DNA of 5,703 bases from an uncultured Clostridia bacterium. Its GTDB lineage: Bacteria > Bacillota > Clostridia > Christensenellales > Borkfalkiaceae. Made by a program: the position numbers and the translations under genes. A model generated the notes under the pieces. It did not search any database. It was not told where the DNA came from and worked only from the letters and a program-made list of their open reading frames with translations. Numbering within the stretch: position 1 is the first letter of the stretch; every line of letters begins with the position of its first letter. The stretch is taken from positions 1-5,703 of the forward strand of contig CANREU010000107.1 of assembly GCA_947629725.1 (NCBI GenBank), written 5' to 3'. This document shows, piece by piece, positions 1 to 5,505 of this stretch.

Positions 1-1123
1 TATGCGCCGCGGCGTTGAACACGATGTCGGGGCGGTATTCCTTGAAAATTTCCTCCATTCTGCCCGCGTCGCGCACGCTCGCGATGAGGGCGGCGAGGTC
101 AAGGGCGGGGAAGTGGCGCTTGAGTTCCTGCTCGATGTCGTAGGCATTGTTCTCATAGATGTCGACGACGATGAGCTTTTTCGGTTCGCTCCGTGCGATC
201 TGGCGGCAGAGCTCGCTGCCGATGGAGCCGCCCCCGCCCGTGACGAGCACCGTCTGCCCCTTCAAATATTCCGTGATCTCCTCGAGGTTGACCCGCACCT
301 GCTCCCTTCCGAGCAGGTCGGAGATCTCCACCTCGCGGAGGCTGGAGACGGTCGCGTCCCCGCTCACGAATTGATAGATCCCCGGGAGGATCTTCACTTT
401 GCAGTCTGTCGCCTCGCAGATCTCGAAGATCCGCTTGATCTCTTTTTTGGGGACGGAGGGCATGGCGATGAGGATCTCCTGCACCCTGTTTTTGCGGACA
501 AGGGCGGGAATATCCGCCGTCGTGCCCTGCACTTTCACGTCGCCGACGGTCATGCCCGCCTTCGTCTCGTCGTCGTCCACGATGCAGACGGGGAGATAGC
601 GGATCTTATCCGTCGACTGCATTTCGCGGATGAGCCCCGTCCCCGCGCTCCCCGCGCCCACGACCATCGCGCGCACCCAGTTGTCGGCGTGCCGCACGAT
701 CATATAGCGGACGGCGAGCACGGTGCGGGCGGCAAAGCGGATCAGGATGAAGAAGTTCACGAGCACGAGGCAGAACACGAAGCAGGCGCCGAGGGTGGCG
801 TAGTCGGTGAGGGCGGCGAAGGTGACGTTCACGCAGGTGACGACGATGAGGGCGAGGTAGAGCTTGAGCCCGTCGAGGATCCCCGCCGAGCGCGGGATGA
901 TGCGATATACCCCCAACACGGCGAAACTGAAGAGGACGACCCCCGCATTGAGGAGATACCACCACAAAAAGGAGAAGCCGAAGGTGACGGTGTGCGCGGC
1001 GGATGCGGTCGCCTCCGCGATGAGCATGGAGAGAAAGATCGCAACGAGATCGCACGCCGCATAGAGGGCGATCGTCCCGAGGCGGTGCGTTTCGCGGTTG
1101 AAGTTCGTTTTGCCCTGTTTCAT
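1..1123 (-). CDS. Membrane-bound nucleotide-sugar 4,6-dehydratase (PglF/CapD/EpsC type), 3' end missing
   Basis: Only the first 374 residues lie in the window; the frame is still open at base 1. The product should be an inner-membrane NAD-dependent dehydratase converting UDP-GlcNAc to a 4-keto-6-deoxy sugar for capsule, exopolysaccharide or protein glycosylation. Visible in order: about four hydrophobic membrane segments (roughly residues 16-36, 48-71, 87-106, 110-130); a first Rossmann-like CoA-binding-type domain with VGAGSAGTG (155-163); a second NAD-binding domain with the fingerprint TGGGGSIGSELC (295-306), VDIYENNAYD (320-329) and NAAAH (370-374), typical of the Polysacc_synt_2 family. 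The catalytic region lies beyond the edge, so C5 epimerisation versus simple dehydration cannot be decided. The ATG at 1123 begins 4 nt after the glmS stop. Its GGAG Shine-Dalgarno (1131-1134) overlaps the last glmS codons, implying translational coupling. Family assignment is firm; exact substrate is inferred. Confidence 0.93.
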   Translation of the reverse strand, partial: MKQGKTNFNRETHRLGTIALYAACDLVAIFLSMLIAEATASAAHTVTFGFSFLWWYLLNAGVVLFSFAVLGVYRIIPRSAGILDGLKLYLALIVVTCVNVTFAALTDYATLGACFVFCLVLVNFFILIRFAARTVLAVRYMIVRHADNWVRAMVVGAGSAGTGLIREMQSTDKIRYLPVCIVDDDETKAGMTVGDVKVQGTTADIPALVRKNRVQEILIAMPSVPKKEIKRIFEICEATDCKVKILPGIYQFVSGDATVSSLREVEISDLLGREQVRVNLEEITEYLKGQTVLVTGGGGSIGSELCRQIARSEPKKLIVVDIYENNAYDIEQELKRHFPALDLAALIASVRDAGRMEEIFKEYRPDIVFNAAAH

Positions 1124-1127
1124 TCGT

Positions 1128-2942
1128 TTACTCCACGGTGACGCTCTTTGCGAGATTGCGGGGCTTGTCCGTGTCGAGCCCGCGCTCCACCCCCACATAG
1201 TAGGCGAAGAGCTGGAGGGGGAGAACGGAGAGGCTCGCGGCAAAGAGTTCCTCTACGGGCGGGAGGAGAAAACCGCCCTCCTCCCCTTCTTCCGCAAAGG
1301 AGACGGTGACGGCCTTCCCGCCCCGCGCCTTCGTCTCCTCGAGGTTCGACCTCGTCTTTGCGGCGACGCCGCTCTGGGTGAGGACGCCGACGACGAGCAC
1401 CCCGTTTTCGATGAGGCTGATCGCGCCGTGTTTGAGTTCGCCCGCGGCGTATGCCTCGGTGTGGACATAGGCGACCTCTTTGAGTTTGAGGGCGCCCTCC
1501 AAACAGACGGCGTAGTCGATCCCCCGCCCGATCATGAAGACGTCGCGGACGGAGGCGTGCGCCTTTGCGAAGGTGCGGACCTCTTCCGCGCGCGAGAGGA
1601 CGGACTCCATCTTCGCGGGGAGGGCAAGGAGTTCTTCCGTATAACGGGAGAGCTCGCTATCGGAGAGCCGTCCCCATGCGTGCGCCATGCCGAGGGCGAG
1701 AAGATACCCCGCGGCGAGCTGTGCGCCGTAGGCTTTGGTCGTCGCGACGGCGATCTCGGGCCCCGCGCAGGTGTAGAGCGGGAAGTCCGCCTCCCGCGCG
1801 GCAGAGGAGCCCCGCACGTTGACGACGGCGACCGTCTTCGCTCCCCTCGCCTTTGCCTCCCGCAGGGCGGCGAGGGTATCCGCCGTCTCGCCCGACTGGG
1901 AGACGGCGACGACGAGGGTGTTTTTCTTGAGGATGGGGTCGCGGTAGCGGAACTCGGAGGCGAGCTCCGTTCTCACGGGCACGCGCGCGAGCTTTTCCGC
2001 GACGTATTGGAAGACGACGGCGGCGTGGTACGCCGAGCCGCATGCGACGGCGACGACCTCGTCCGCACGGAGAAATTCCCCGGTGAGCCCGATCTCCGAA
2101 AAATCGGGCTTACCGTCTTTGAGGTAGGCGTGCAGGGTGTTTTCCACGGCGCGCGGCTCCTCGCCGATCTCTTTTATCATGAAGTGCTCGAAGCCCTCTT
2201 TTTCCGCGGCGGCCCCGTCTCCCGTCTCGAGGATCCTTTCGCAGGATGCGGGGACGCCCTCGGCGTCGTAGAATGCGGCGCCCTCTGCGGAGACTTCCGC
2301 CATCTGCATGTTGCCCATGCAGTAAAATTCCTTTGTACGGCTCAAAAAGGCGGGCACGTCGGAGGCGATGAACATCTCGCCCTCCCCCTTGCCCACGACG
2401 AGGGGGCTGTCCTTACGGGCGAGGAAGATGGTCCCGTGCCCCTCAAAGAGGATCGCGAGGGCATACGAGCCACGGGCGGTGTGCATGAAGCGGGAGATCG
2501 CCCGGAGGGGGGAGAGCCCCTGCAAGAGGAGGTCTTCGAGGAAGTCCGCGGCGACCTCGGTGTCCGTGTCCGAGAGGAAAGTGTAGCCCTTCGCGCGCAG
2601 TTCCTCCCTCATCTCGCGGTAGTTTTCGAGGATCCCGTTGTGGACGACGGTCACCGCCCCGCGCATGCTGCGGTGGGGGTGGGCGTTCGCCTCGGTGGGT
2701 TCCCCGTGGGTCGCCCAGCGGGTGTGCCCGACGCCGCACCCGCCCTCAAGCGGCGCGCCCTGTTCCACCCGCGCTTCGAGGTTTGCGAGCTTGCCGCACG
2801 CCTTCACGACCGCAATGTTCCCGTCCGCTCCGCGCACGGCGATCCCCGCCGAGTCGTAGCCCCTGTATTCGAGTTTGCGCATCCCCTCGAGAAGGATGGG
2901 GACGGCGCGCTTTTTTCCGATGTATCCCACAATGCCGCACAT
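1128..2942 (-). CDS. glmS: Glutamine--fructose-6-phosphate aminotransferase (isomerizing)
   Basis: Cytosolic enzyme making glucosamine-6-phosphate from fructose-6-phosphate and glutamine, the entry step of amino-sugar synthesis. The 604-residue protein is full length for the family. It opens MCGIVGYIG, so Cys2 becomes the N-terminal glutaminase nucleophile after Met removal. The type-2 glutamine amidotransferase domain (about 1-235) shows TRWATHG (74-80), NGILENY (102-108) and SDTDTE (124-129). Two SIS sugar-isomerase domains follow (about 290-420 and 460-590), with CGSAYHA (301-307), SQSGETADT (348-356) and AAGELKHGA (499-507). The protein ends in the classic RNLAKSVTVE, whose Lys599 corresponds to the conserved isomerase lysine. 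The ATG is 5 nt downstream of the glmM stop, with AGGA inside the end of glmM at about 10 nt spacing, slightly long. The short gap excludes a glmS ribozyme at the usual place. Confidence 0.98.
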   Translation of the reverse strand: MCGIVGYIGKKRAVPILLEGMRKLEYRGYDSAGIAVRGADGNIAVVKACGKLANLEARVEQGAPLEGGCGVGHTRWATHGEPTEANAHPHRSMRGAVTVVHNGILENYREMREELRAKGYTFLSDTDTEVAADFLEDLLLQGLSPLRAISRFMHTARGSYALAILFEGHGTIFLARKDSPLVVGKGEGEMFIASDVPAFLSRTKEFYCMGNMQMAEVSAEGAAFYDAEGVPASCERILETGDGAAAEKEGFEHFMIKEIGEEPRAVENTLHAYLKDGKPDFSEIGLTGEFLRADEVVAVACGSAYHAAVVFQYVAEKLARVPVRTELASEFRYRDPILKKNTLVVAVSQSGETADTLAALREAKARGAKTVAVVNVRGSSAAREADFPLYTCAGPEIAVATTKAYGAQLAAGYLLALGMAHAWGRLSDSELSRYTEELLALPAKMESVLSRAEEVRTFAKAHASVRDVFMIGRGIDYAVCLEGALKLKEVAYVHTEAYAAGELKHGAISLIENGVLVVGVLTQSGVAAKTRSNLEETKARGGKAVTVSFAEEGEEGGFLLPPVEELFAASLSVLPLQLFAYYVGVERGLDTDKPRNLAKSVTVE

Positions 2943-2947
2943 ATGCG

Positions 2948-4321
2948 TCAGTTCCTTTTTTTCTTTGCGTCCGCGGCGCGCACCGCCGCGGCGATCTTTT
3001 CTGCGTGTTTTTTACACTCCCGCTCGGTGGGCGCCTCCACCATCACGCGGACGAGGAGCTCCGTGCCCGAGCCGCGCACGAGCACCCGCCCGTTGCCGCC
3101 GAGCTTTTCCTCCGCCGCCTTCACGGCGGCCTTCACCCCTTCGTCCGAGGCGGACCCCCTGTCCGAAACGGGCACGTTCACGAGTTTTTGGGGATAGAGG
3201 ACGAGCTCTTCGCGGAGCTTGCTCGCCGTCGTCTTCCTTGCGAGCATCACTTCCATCACTTTGAGGCTTGTGAGGATGCCGTCCCCCGTCGTGGCGTATT
3301 TGGAGAAGATGATGTGCCCCGACTGTTCCCCGCCGAGCCTGCACCCGCGCTCCTTCATCGCCTCATACACGAAGCGGTCCCCGACGTCCGTCGTCACGGC
3401 CTCGATTCCCGCCTCTTCGAGCGCCTTATAGAATCCGAAGTTGCTCATCACGGTGGCGACGACGGCGTTCGTCACGAGCTTTCCGCGCCCCTTCATGTAT
3501 TTGGCGTAGAGGAGGAGGATGTGGTCGCCCGTGAGCACCCCGCCCTTCTCGTCGACGCAGAGGCAGCGGTCGGCGTCCCCGTCGTAGGCAAAGCCGATGT
3601 CGCATCCCTTTTCGGTGACGAACTTTTTGAGCGCCTCGATGTGGGTGGACCCGCACCCGAGGTTGATGTTCTCCCCGTCGGGTTCGGCCGCCATCACATA
3701 GGTCGTCGCGCCGAGCGCCTCAAACACCGATTTTGCGATGTTCCACGCCGAGCCGTTCGCACAGTCGAGCGCGACCTTCACCCCGCGGAAGGAATACATG
3801 CCGAGGGAGATGAGGTAGCCTATGTAGCGGTTTCTTCCCGAGGCGTAGTCGACGATCCTGCCCATGTCCCCGCCCGAGGCGAAGGGGAGCTTGCCGTCTT
3901 TGAGTTCGGGGACGTCCTTCCCGTCGAGGAAGTCCTCGATGCGGGAGAGAAGGGCCTCGTCCGCCTTTTCTCCCTTGCCGTCTACGATCTTGATCCCGTT
4001 GTCGCAGAAGGGGTTGTGGCTCGCCGAGATCATGATGCCGCAGTCGAAGCCGTCCGTCCTCGCGATATAGGCGACGGACGGGGTGGTCGTCACGTGCATC
4101 ATGTAGGCGTCCGCGCCCGAGGCGGCGAGCCCCGCGACGAGCGCATATTCGATGGTGTAGCTCGAAAGACGGGTGTCCTTCCCTACGACGACGCGCGGCC
4201 GCTCCTTCTTTCCGCGCAAAAAATACCTGCCGAGGAATCTGCCGATCCGGTAGGCATGGTCGGCGGTGAGGGTCACGTTCGCCTCGCCGCGGAATCCGTC
4301 CGTTCCGAAGTATTTTCCCAT
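2948..4321 (-). CDS. glmM: Phosphoglucosamine mutase
   Basis: Cytosolic alpha-D-phosphohexomutase that interconverts glucosamine-6-phosphate and glucosamine-1-phosphate, the step between GlmS and the acetyltransferase. It has 457 residues, normal for GlmM (about 445-450). Diagnostic segments: N-terminal KYFGTDGFRGEAN (3-15); phosphoserine loop ISASHNP (98-104), in which Ser101 is the expected phosphorylated residue; Mg-binding loop DGDADR (247-252); sugar-binding GGEQSGH (330-336); and the C-terminal phosphate-binding RGSGTE (416-421), where many GlmM proteins read RPSGTEP. The opening and the EQSGH segment favour GlmM over phosphomannomutase. The ATG at 4321 is preceded by GGGAG about 6 nt upstream and lies 19 nt after the acetyltransferase stop. 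The last codons (KKKRN) contain the AGGA likely used by glmS. Confidence 0.97.
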   Translation of the reverse strand: MGKYFGTDGFRGEANVTLTADHAYRIGRFLGRYFLRGKKERPRVVVGKDTRLSSYTIEYALVAGLAASGADAYMMHVTTTPSVAYIARTDGFDCGIMISASHNPFCDNGIKIVDGKGEKADEALLSRIEDFLDGKDVPELKDGKLPFASGGDMGRIVDYASGRNRYIGYLISLGMYSFRGVKVALDCANGSAWNIAKSVFEALGATTYVMAAEPDGENINLGCGSTHIEALKKFVTEKGCDIGFAYDGDADRCLCVDEKGGVLTGDHILLLYAKYMKGRGKLVTNAVVATVMSNFGFYKALEEAGIEAVTTDVGDRFVYEAMKERGCRLGGEQSGHIIFSKYATTGDGILTSLKVMEVMLARKTTASKLREELVLYPQKLVNVPVSDRGSASDEGVKAAVKAAEEKLGGNGRVLVRGSGTELLVRVMVEAPTERECKKHAEKIAAAVRAADAKKKRN

Positions 4322-4340
4322 AGTTGCTCCCGCTTTTGTG

Positions 4341-5006
4341 TTATCGGATGGGTACGACCGTATTGCCGTCCTTTACGATCGCGTCCGCGGGGTAGGCGCC
4401 GCGCAGGGAGGAGAGGGGATACACCCTCGTCCGCCTCCCGACCACCGTGCCCGGGTTGAGCACGCAGTTGCAGCCGATCTCGGCTTGATCGCCGATCATC
4501 GCCCCGAATTTCACAAGTCCCGTTTCGATTTTTTCTCCGCCCGCCCGCACGGAAACGGGGGTGCGGTCGGATTTTAAGTTGGAGGTTACGGCTCCCGCGC
4601 CCATGTGCGCTTTGTAGCCGAGGATGCTGTCTCCCACATAGTTGAAGTGGGGGACCTGCGCGCCGTCGAAGAGGATGCAGTTTTTGAGCTCCGCGGAGTT
4701 GCCCACCACGCAATTTTCGCCCACGATGGCGCTCCCGCGGATGAACGCGCCGTGCCTTATCTCCGTGCCCGCGCCGATGATGCAGGGCGCGCCGAGAAAG
4801 GCGGTGGGGGAGACGGAGGCGGTTTTATGGACGAACACCCCCTCCTTTACTTCCCGGTACTCCTCCCCGAGGGCGGGGATGAGGGAGCGGAGGAAGCCGG
4901 CGATCCCGCCGAGCGCCTCCCACGGGCGGGCGAACTGTTTGAGATACCCGCCCGCGAGCGAGCGGCCGAGATCGAAGAGCTCCTCTGTTCTTACCGTTAC
5001 GACCAT
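4341..5006 (-). CDS. GlmU-like left-handed beta-helix acetyltransferase lacking a uridyltransferase domain
   Basis: A 221-residue protein with a helical N-terminal segment (about 1-55, including TEELFDLGRSLAGGYLKQF) and a hexapeptide-repeat beta-helix (about 58-205). It resembles the acetyltransferase half of bifunctional GlmU and archaeal sugar-1-P transferases; no nucleotidyltransferase domain is present. The segment PHFNYVGDS (119-127) followed by GAGAVTSN (136-143) matches GlmU's GHLTYLGD...GAGTITCN. By spacing, His120, Tyr123 and Asn143 align with E. coli GlmU His363, Tyr366 and Asn386 (family positions from memory). The GlmU Lys392 position is Thr149, with Lys145 and Arg148 nearby. With glmM and glmS following, acetylation of glucosamine-1-phosphate by acetyl-CoA is the likely reaction, though such proteins are often labelled UDP-GlcNAc pyrophosphorylase. 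ATG 5006 was chosen because AAGGAG sits 4 nt upstream. The frame stays open to 5165, but that would include the promoter and leader. Confidence 0.88.
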   Translation of the reverse strand: MVVTVRTEELFDLGRSLAGGYLKQFARPWEALGGIAGFLRSLIPALGEEYREVKEGVFVHKTASVSPTAFLGAPCIIGAGTEIRHGAFIRGSAIVGENCVVGNSAELKNCILFDGAQVPHFNYVGDSILGYKAHMGAGAVTSNLKSDRTPVSVRAGGEKIETGLVKFGAMIGDQAEIGCNCVLNPGTVVGRRTRVYPLSSLRGAYPADAIVKDGNTVVPIR

Positions 5007-5010
5007 GCCT

Positions 5011-5016
5011 CTCCTT
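5011..5016 (-). promoter_or_regulatory. Shine-Dalgarno AAGGAG of the first operon gene
   Basis: Minus-strand AAGGAG is followed by AGGC and then ATG at 5006. Spacing is short (4 nt), but overlapping GGAG/GAGAGG pairings are possible. No other start codon with a comparable site lies in frame downstream of the promoter, so this site fixes the start of the acetyltransferase. Confidence 0.8.
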
Positions 5017-5020
5017 GCGC

Positions 5021-5039
5021 GCGGGGCTTTCAGCCCCGC
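5021..5039 (-). promoter_or_regulatory. GC hairpin in the operon leader, next to the Shine-Dalgarno
   Basis: An inverted repeat with arms of eight perfectly complementary bases (5021-5028 and 5032-5039) around a 3-nt loop. In the mRNA it would form GCGGGGCU/AGCCCCGC and end 4 nt before AAGGAG. It lies in the roughly 50-nt leader between the predicted transcription start and the first ATG. No U-run follows, so it is not an intrinsic terminator. It may stabilise the 5' end or tune access to the ribosome site; the structure is seen, the role is inference. Confidence 0.6.
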
Positions 5040-5060
5040 ACGGACGATTTCTTTTTCACT

Positions 5061-5089
5061 ATTATACTTGCGCGGGCGCGCCTTGTCAA
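5061..5089 (-). promoter_or_regulatory. Consensus sigma-70/sigma-A promoter of the glm operon
   Basis: On the minus strand TTGACA (5089 to 5084) and TATAAT (5066 to 5061) are separated by exactly 17 bases, a perfect match to the housekeeping consensus. Transcription should start near 5054-5056, giving a leader of about 50 nt before the ATG at 5006. An A/T-rich block lies directly upstream of the -35 box (about 5090-5107) and may act as an UP element. The promoter lies in the right orientation ahead of four closely packed genes and is the only clear promoter I see for them. Confidence 0.88.
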
Positions 5090-5098
5090 ACAATTTGC

Positions 5099-5157
5099 AA
5101 AAAAAGTAAGAGATCCTCCGCGCTTTTCGCCTTTTTCTCTTGCTTTTTTCGCTATTT
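5099..5157. other. Spaced A/T tracts upstream of the promoter, possibly curved DNA
   Basis: Plus-strand A-run 5099-5105 is followed by T-runs at 5124-5127, 5132-5136, 5144-5149 and 5155-5157. The T-run centres are on average about 10 bases apart, near one helical turn, in otherwise GC-rich DNA. Together with the A/T-rich block just upstream of the -35 box, this could bend DNA toward RNA polymerase. The spacing is seen; the bending is inferred. Confidence 0.35.
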
Positions 5158-5213
5158 CCGCCCAAGCCTTGCCTCCCCCCTTATACTTGAGGGGGAGGGC
5201 GGGGTGAGGGGTG
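5158..5213. repeat. REP-like palindromic repeat, copy A
   Basis: A 56-bp unit nearly identical to 5432-5488: two substitutions and one extra G in the other copy. It starts CCGCCCAAGCCTTGCC, has a hairpin of CCTCCCCC (5172-5179) with GGGGGAGG (5191-5198) around a loop containing TTATACTTGA, and ends in a GGGGTGAGGGGTG tail. Hairpin plus GGGTGAGGG tail is the general look of many dispersed REP-type intergenic repeats. Confidence 0.85.
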
Positions 5214-5218
5214 CGTGA

Positions 5219-5253
5219 GAAAAAAGCGAGATTTCTCGCTGCGCTCGGAATGA
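5219..5253. repeat. Dispersed intergenic repeat of the AGATTTCTCGCTGCGCTCGG type
   Basis: The core contains AGCGAGA (5225-5231) and TCTCGCT (5234-5240) as a near-perfect inverted repeat, followed by GCGCTCGGAATGA. Its complement (TCATTCCGAGCGCAGCGAGA) belongs to a short repeat type I recognise from intergenic regions of many bacterial genomes, where it yields spurious FRAQREIS-like translations. It directly abuts repeat copy A. Only one copy is in the window, so the family assignment rests on recognition. Confidence 0.6.
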
Positions 5254-5284
5254 GGGGGAACTTGCCCTCGCCCCGTTTCCCCGA

Positions 5285-5352
5285 CCTTGCTTCCCCCTTT
5301 TGGGGCGTCGCAGGCGTGCCTTGTGCTGAAGTACCCCGAAGGGGGGATAGGG
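5285..5352. repeat. Compound palindromic element with CCCC/GGGG hairpins
   Basis: Two small hairpins, CCCC-TTTT-GGGG (5294-5305) and CCCC-GAA-GGGG (5334-5344), flank a GC-rich middle (GTCGCAGGCGTGCC). The outer CCCCC (5293-5297) can instead pair with the GGGGGG at 5341-5346, giving a larger branched structure. No coding potential is evident. It is probably another dispersed intergenic palindrome, but no second copy is in this window. Confidence 0.5.
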
Positions 5353-5370
5353 GTTTGCAGCTACCTCGAA

Positions 5371-5416
5371 ACCCCCTCCGTCACTTCGTGACAGCTCCCC
5401 CAAGAGGGGGCGCCAA
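5371..5416. repeat. Double-hairpin element, type 1
   Basis: An inner hairpin GTCAC-TTC-GTGAC (5380-5392) is followed by CCCCC-AAGA-GGGGG. An alternative outer stem pairs CCCCCTC (5372-5378) with GAGGGGG (5404-5410), enclosing the small hairpin. The order CTCCGTC, small hairpin, C-rich/G-rich hairpin matches the element at 5506-5560, suggesting one superfamily with a variable inner hairpin. Confidence 0.6.
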
Positions 5417-5431
5417 GAAAAAGGCGTGCTC

Positions 5432-5488
5432 CCGCCCAAGCCTTGCCTCCCCTCTTATACTTGAGGGGGGAGGGTGGGGTGAGGGGTG
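5432..5488. repeat. REP-like palindromic repeat, copy B
   Basis: A 57-bp direct repeat of 5158-5213, starting 274 bp to its right. Differences are one C-to-T in the left arm, one extra G in the right G-run and one C-to-T in the GGGCGGGG segment. The loop TTATACTTGA and the GGGGTGAGGGGTG tail are conserved. The left-arm change still allows CCCCTC/GAGGGG pairing. Sequence beyond both ends is unrelated to copy A's flanks, so these are discrete unit boundaries. Confidence 0.85.
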
Positions 5489-5505
5489 TCCTCGATATTG
5501 CGGCA

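Noticed and set aside
1098..3197. Very long plus-strand open frame (699 codons) opposite glmS, and similar frames at 2-1141 and 2783-4459.
   Set aside because: They lie antisense to strongly identified genes. Their translations are low-complexity, rich in Arg, Gly, Asp and His with no recognisable domain, and no good start context is evident. GC-rich codon bias removes stop codons from the opposite strand.
5021..5039. Intrinsic terminator or attenuator in the operon leader.
   Set aside because: The stem is followed by GCGCAAGGAG rather than a U-run, and there is no competing antiterminator stem or leader peptide.
5007..5165. N-terminal extension of the acetyltransferase to an upstream ATG at 5165 (274 residues).
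   Set aside because: It would translate the promoter, leader hairpin and Shine-Dalgarno. The extra 53 residues are a Lys/Arg-rich run unlike the family, and the ATG at 5006 has a proper ribosome site.
5158..5488. CRISPR array.
   Set aside because: Only two copies of a 56/57-bp unit, 274 bp apart, with other palindromes between them; there is no regular spacer pattern and no cas gene.
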